NCBI GenBank assembly: GCA_036833635.1
Contig: DAITPJ010000056.1
Span: 1-14,102 of the forward strand
Direction: 5' to 3'
DNA from: Terrimesophilobacter sp036833635
Lineage (GTDB): Bacteria; Actinomycetota; Actinomycetes; Actinomycetales; Microbacteriaceae
Length of the DNA stretch: 14,102 nucleotides
Under the pieces are notes generated by a model, which saw only the letters and a program-made list of their open reading frames with translations, was not told where the DNA came from and did not search any database. Made by a program: the position numbers and the translations under genes. Below, piece by piece: positions 13,836 through 14,102 of this stretch (its first letter is position 1; each line of letters starts with the position of its first letter).

Positions 13836-14102
13836 TTACTTGGACTCGCCGGCGGCGTCGGCCTTCGCGGTCGGCTTCTTCGCAGCGGGCTTCTTCGCCG
13901 CGGGCTTCTTCTCGGCCGCGGGCTCCGTGTCGGCTGCCTTCTCGGCGGCCGGCTTCTCGGCCGCCTTCTTCGCAGCGGGCTTCTCGGCCGGCTTCTCAGC
14001 CGGCTTCTCAGCGGCGGTCTCGACAGGCTCGACCGGAGAAGAGGGGGTCTCAGCGGCGGTCTCGACAGGCTCGACCGGAGAAGAGGGGGTCTCAGCGGCG
14101 GT
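13836..14102 (-). CDS. rpsB: 30S ribosomal protein S2, C-terminal tail only (N-terminus beyond window)
   Basis: Only the last 88 codons are visible. They encode a low-complexity tail rich in Ala, Lys, Pro and Glu. Two 14-residue repeats (ETPSSPVEPVETAA type) come first, then EKPAEKPAEKPAAKK, and KKPAAKKPAAKKP near the end, finishing in AGESK and TAA. The conserved S2 core is not in the window. I assign rpsB from its place directly upstream of tsf and from the known habit of actinobacterial S2 proteins to carry long acidic or Lys/Ala tails. The tail is basic towards its end and probably disordered. Identity is therefore synteny-based; another long-tailed protein is possible but unlikely. Confidence 0.82.
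   Translation of the reverse strand, partial: TAAETPSSPVEPVETAAETPSSPVEPVETAAEKPAEKPAEKPAAKKAAEKPAAEKAADTEPAAEKKPAAKKPAAKKPTAKADAAGESK
14007..14102 (-). repeat. perfect 42-bp tandem repeat in the S2 tail
   Basis: Two identical 42-base units (14007-14048 and 14049-14090) and the first 12 bases of a third, which runs off the window edge. Each unit is in frame and encodes 14 residues of the type TPSSPVEPVETAAE. Perfect identity at DNA level, including third codon positions, points to recent duplication by slippage or recombination. Confidence 0.9.

Noticed and set aside
14007..14102. Possible CRISPR or mobile repeat
   Set aside because: The units are directly adjacent with no spacers, are in frame, and encode a typical low-complexity tail, so this is a coding tandem repeat.
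1..14102. Apparent frequency of GGATGC/GCATCC across the window
   Set aside because: The motif catches the eye, but I could not count it rigorously, and Asp-Ala codon pairs in a GC-rich genome may explain it. A genome-wide Markov-model count would settle it.
1..14102. Defence island, prophage or insertion sequence
   Set aside because: No transposase, integrase, nuclease, terminal repeats or composition shift was found; the genes are chromosomal housekeeping and envelope functions.

Overview
The window reads as chromosomal DNA from a high-GC actinomycete, most likely Microbacteriaceae (for example the Leifsonia/Clavibacter/Microbacterium group). I base this on the GC-rich third codon positions, frequent GTG starts, DivIVA-domain proteins, an actinobacterial-type extended S2 tail, and the housekeeping order rpsB-tsf / pyrH-frr-cdsA. 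The family placement is inference. No mobile element, tRNA, rRNA or CRISPR array was seen, and the base composition looks even throughout.

Layout. (1) 1-2662, minus strand: a two-gene unit. It holds a multi-pass membrane protein with an internal lipobox (887-2662). A four-base GTGA overlap then leads into a thioredoxin-fold/TPR protein that leaves the window at its C-terminal end. (2) 2663-2959: a divergent promoter region. (3) 2960-5611, plus strand: a long DivIVA-like coiled-coil protein built on an 11-residue repeat, followed 18 bases later by an AI-2E-family membrane protein. (4) 5613-9665, all minus strand. In order of transcription these are a DivIVA-domain repeat protein, a secreted lytic transglycosylase, a CPA1 Na+/H+ antiporter, a small Cys/His protein and an alpha/beta hydrolase. 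Several have a -10-like hexamer almost touching the start codon. (5) 9700-12888, minus strand: pyrH, an EamA-family transporter, frr and cdsA, closely spaced and probably one operon. (6) 12889-14102, minus strand: the end of the rpsB-tsf operon, closed by a perfect 15-bp hairpin terminator. The visible S2 tail contains a perfect 42-bp tandem repeat that runs off the window edge.

How the genes fit together. The right half is conserved translation and nucleotide/lipid machinery (S2, EF-Ts, UMP kinase, ribosome recycling factor, CDP-diacylglycerol synthase). The left and middle hold envelope functions: two DivIVA-type proteins, a cell-wall lytic enzyme, ion and solute transporters, and a membrane/lipoprotein fusion. 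I see no convincing defence or mobile system. The most unusual items are the internal-lipobox protein, the long hendecad coiled coil, the hendecad-like extension on CdsA, the transporter lodged between pyrH and frr, and the 42-bp repeat in the S2 tail.
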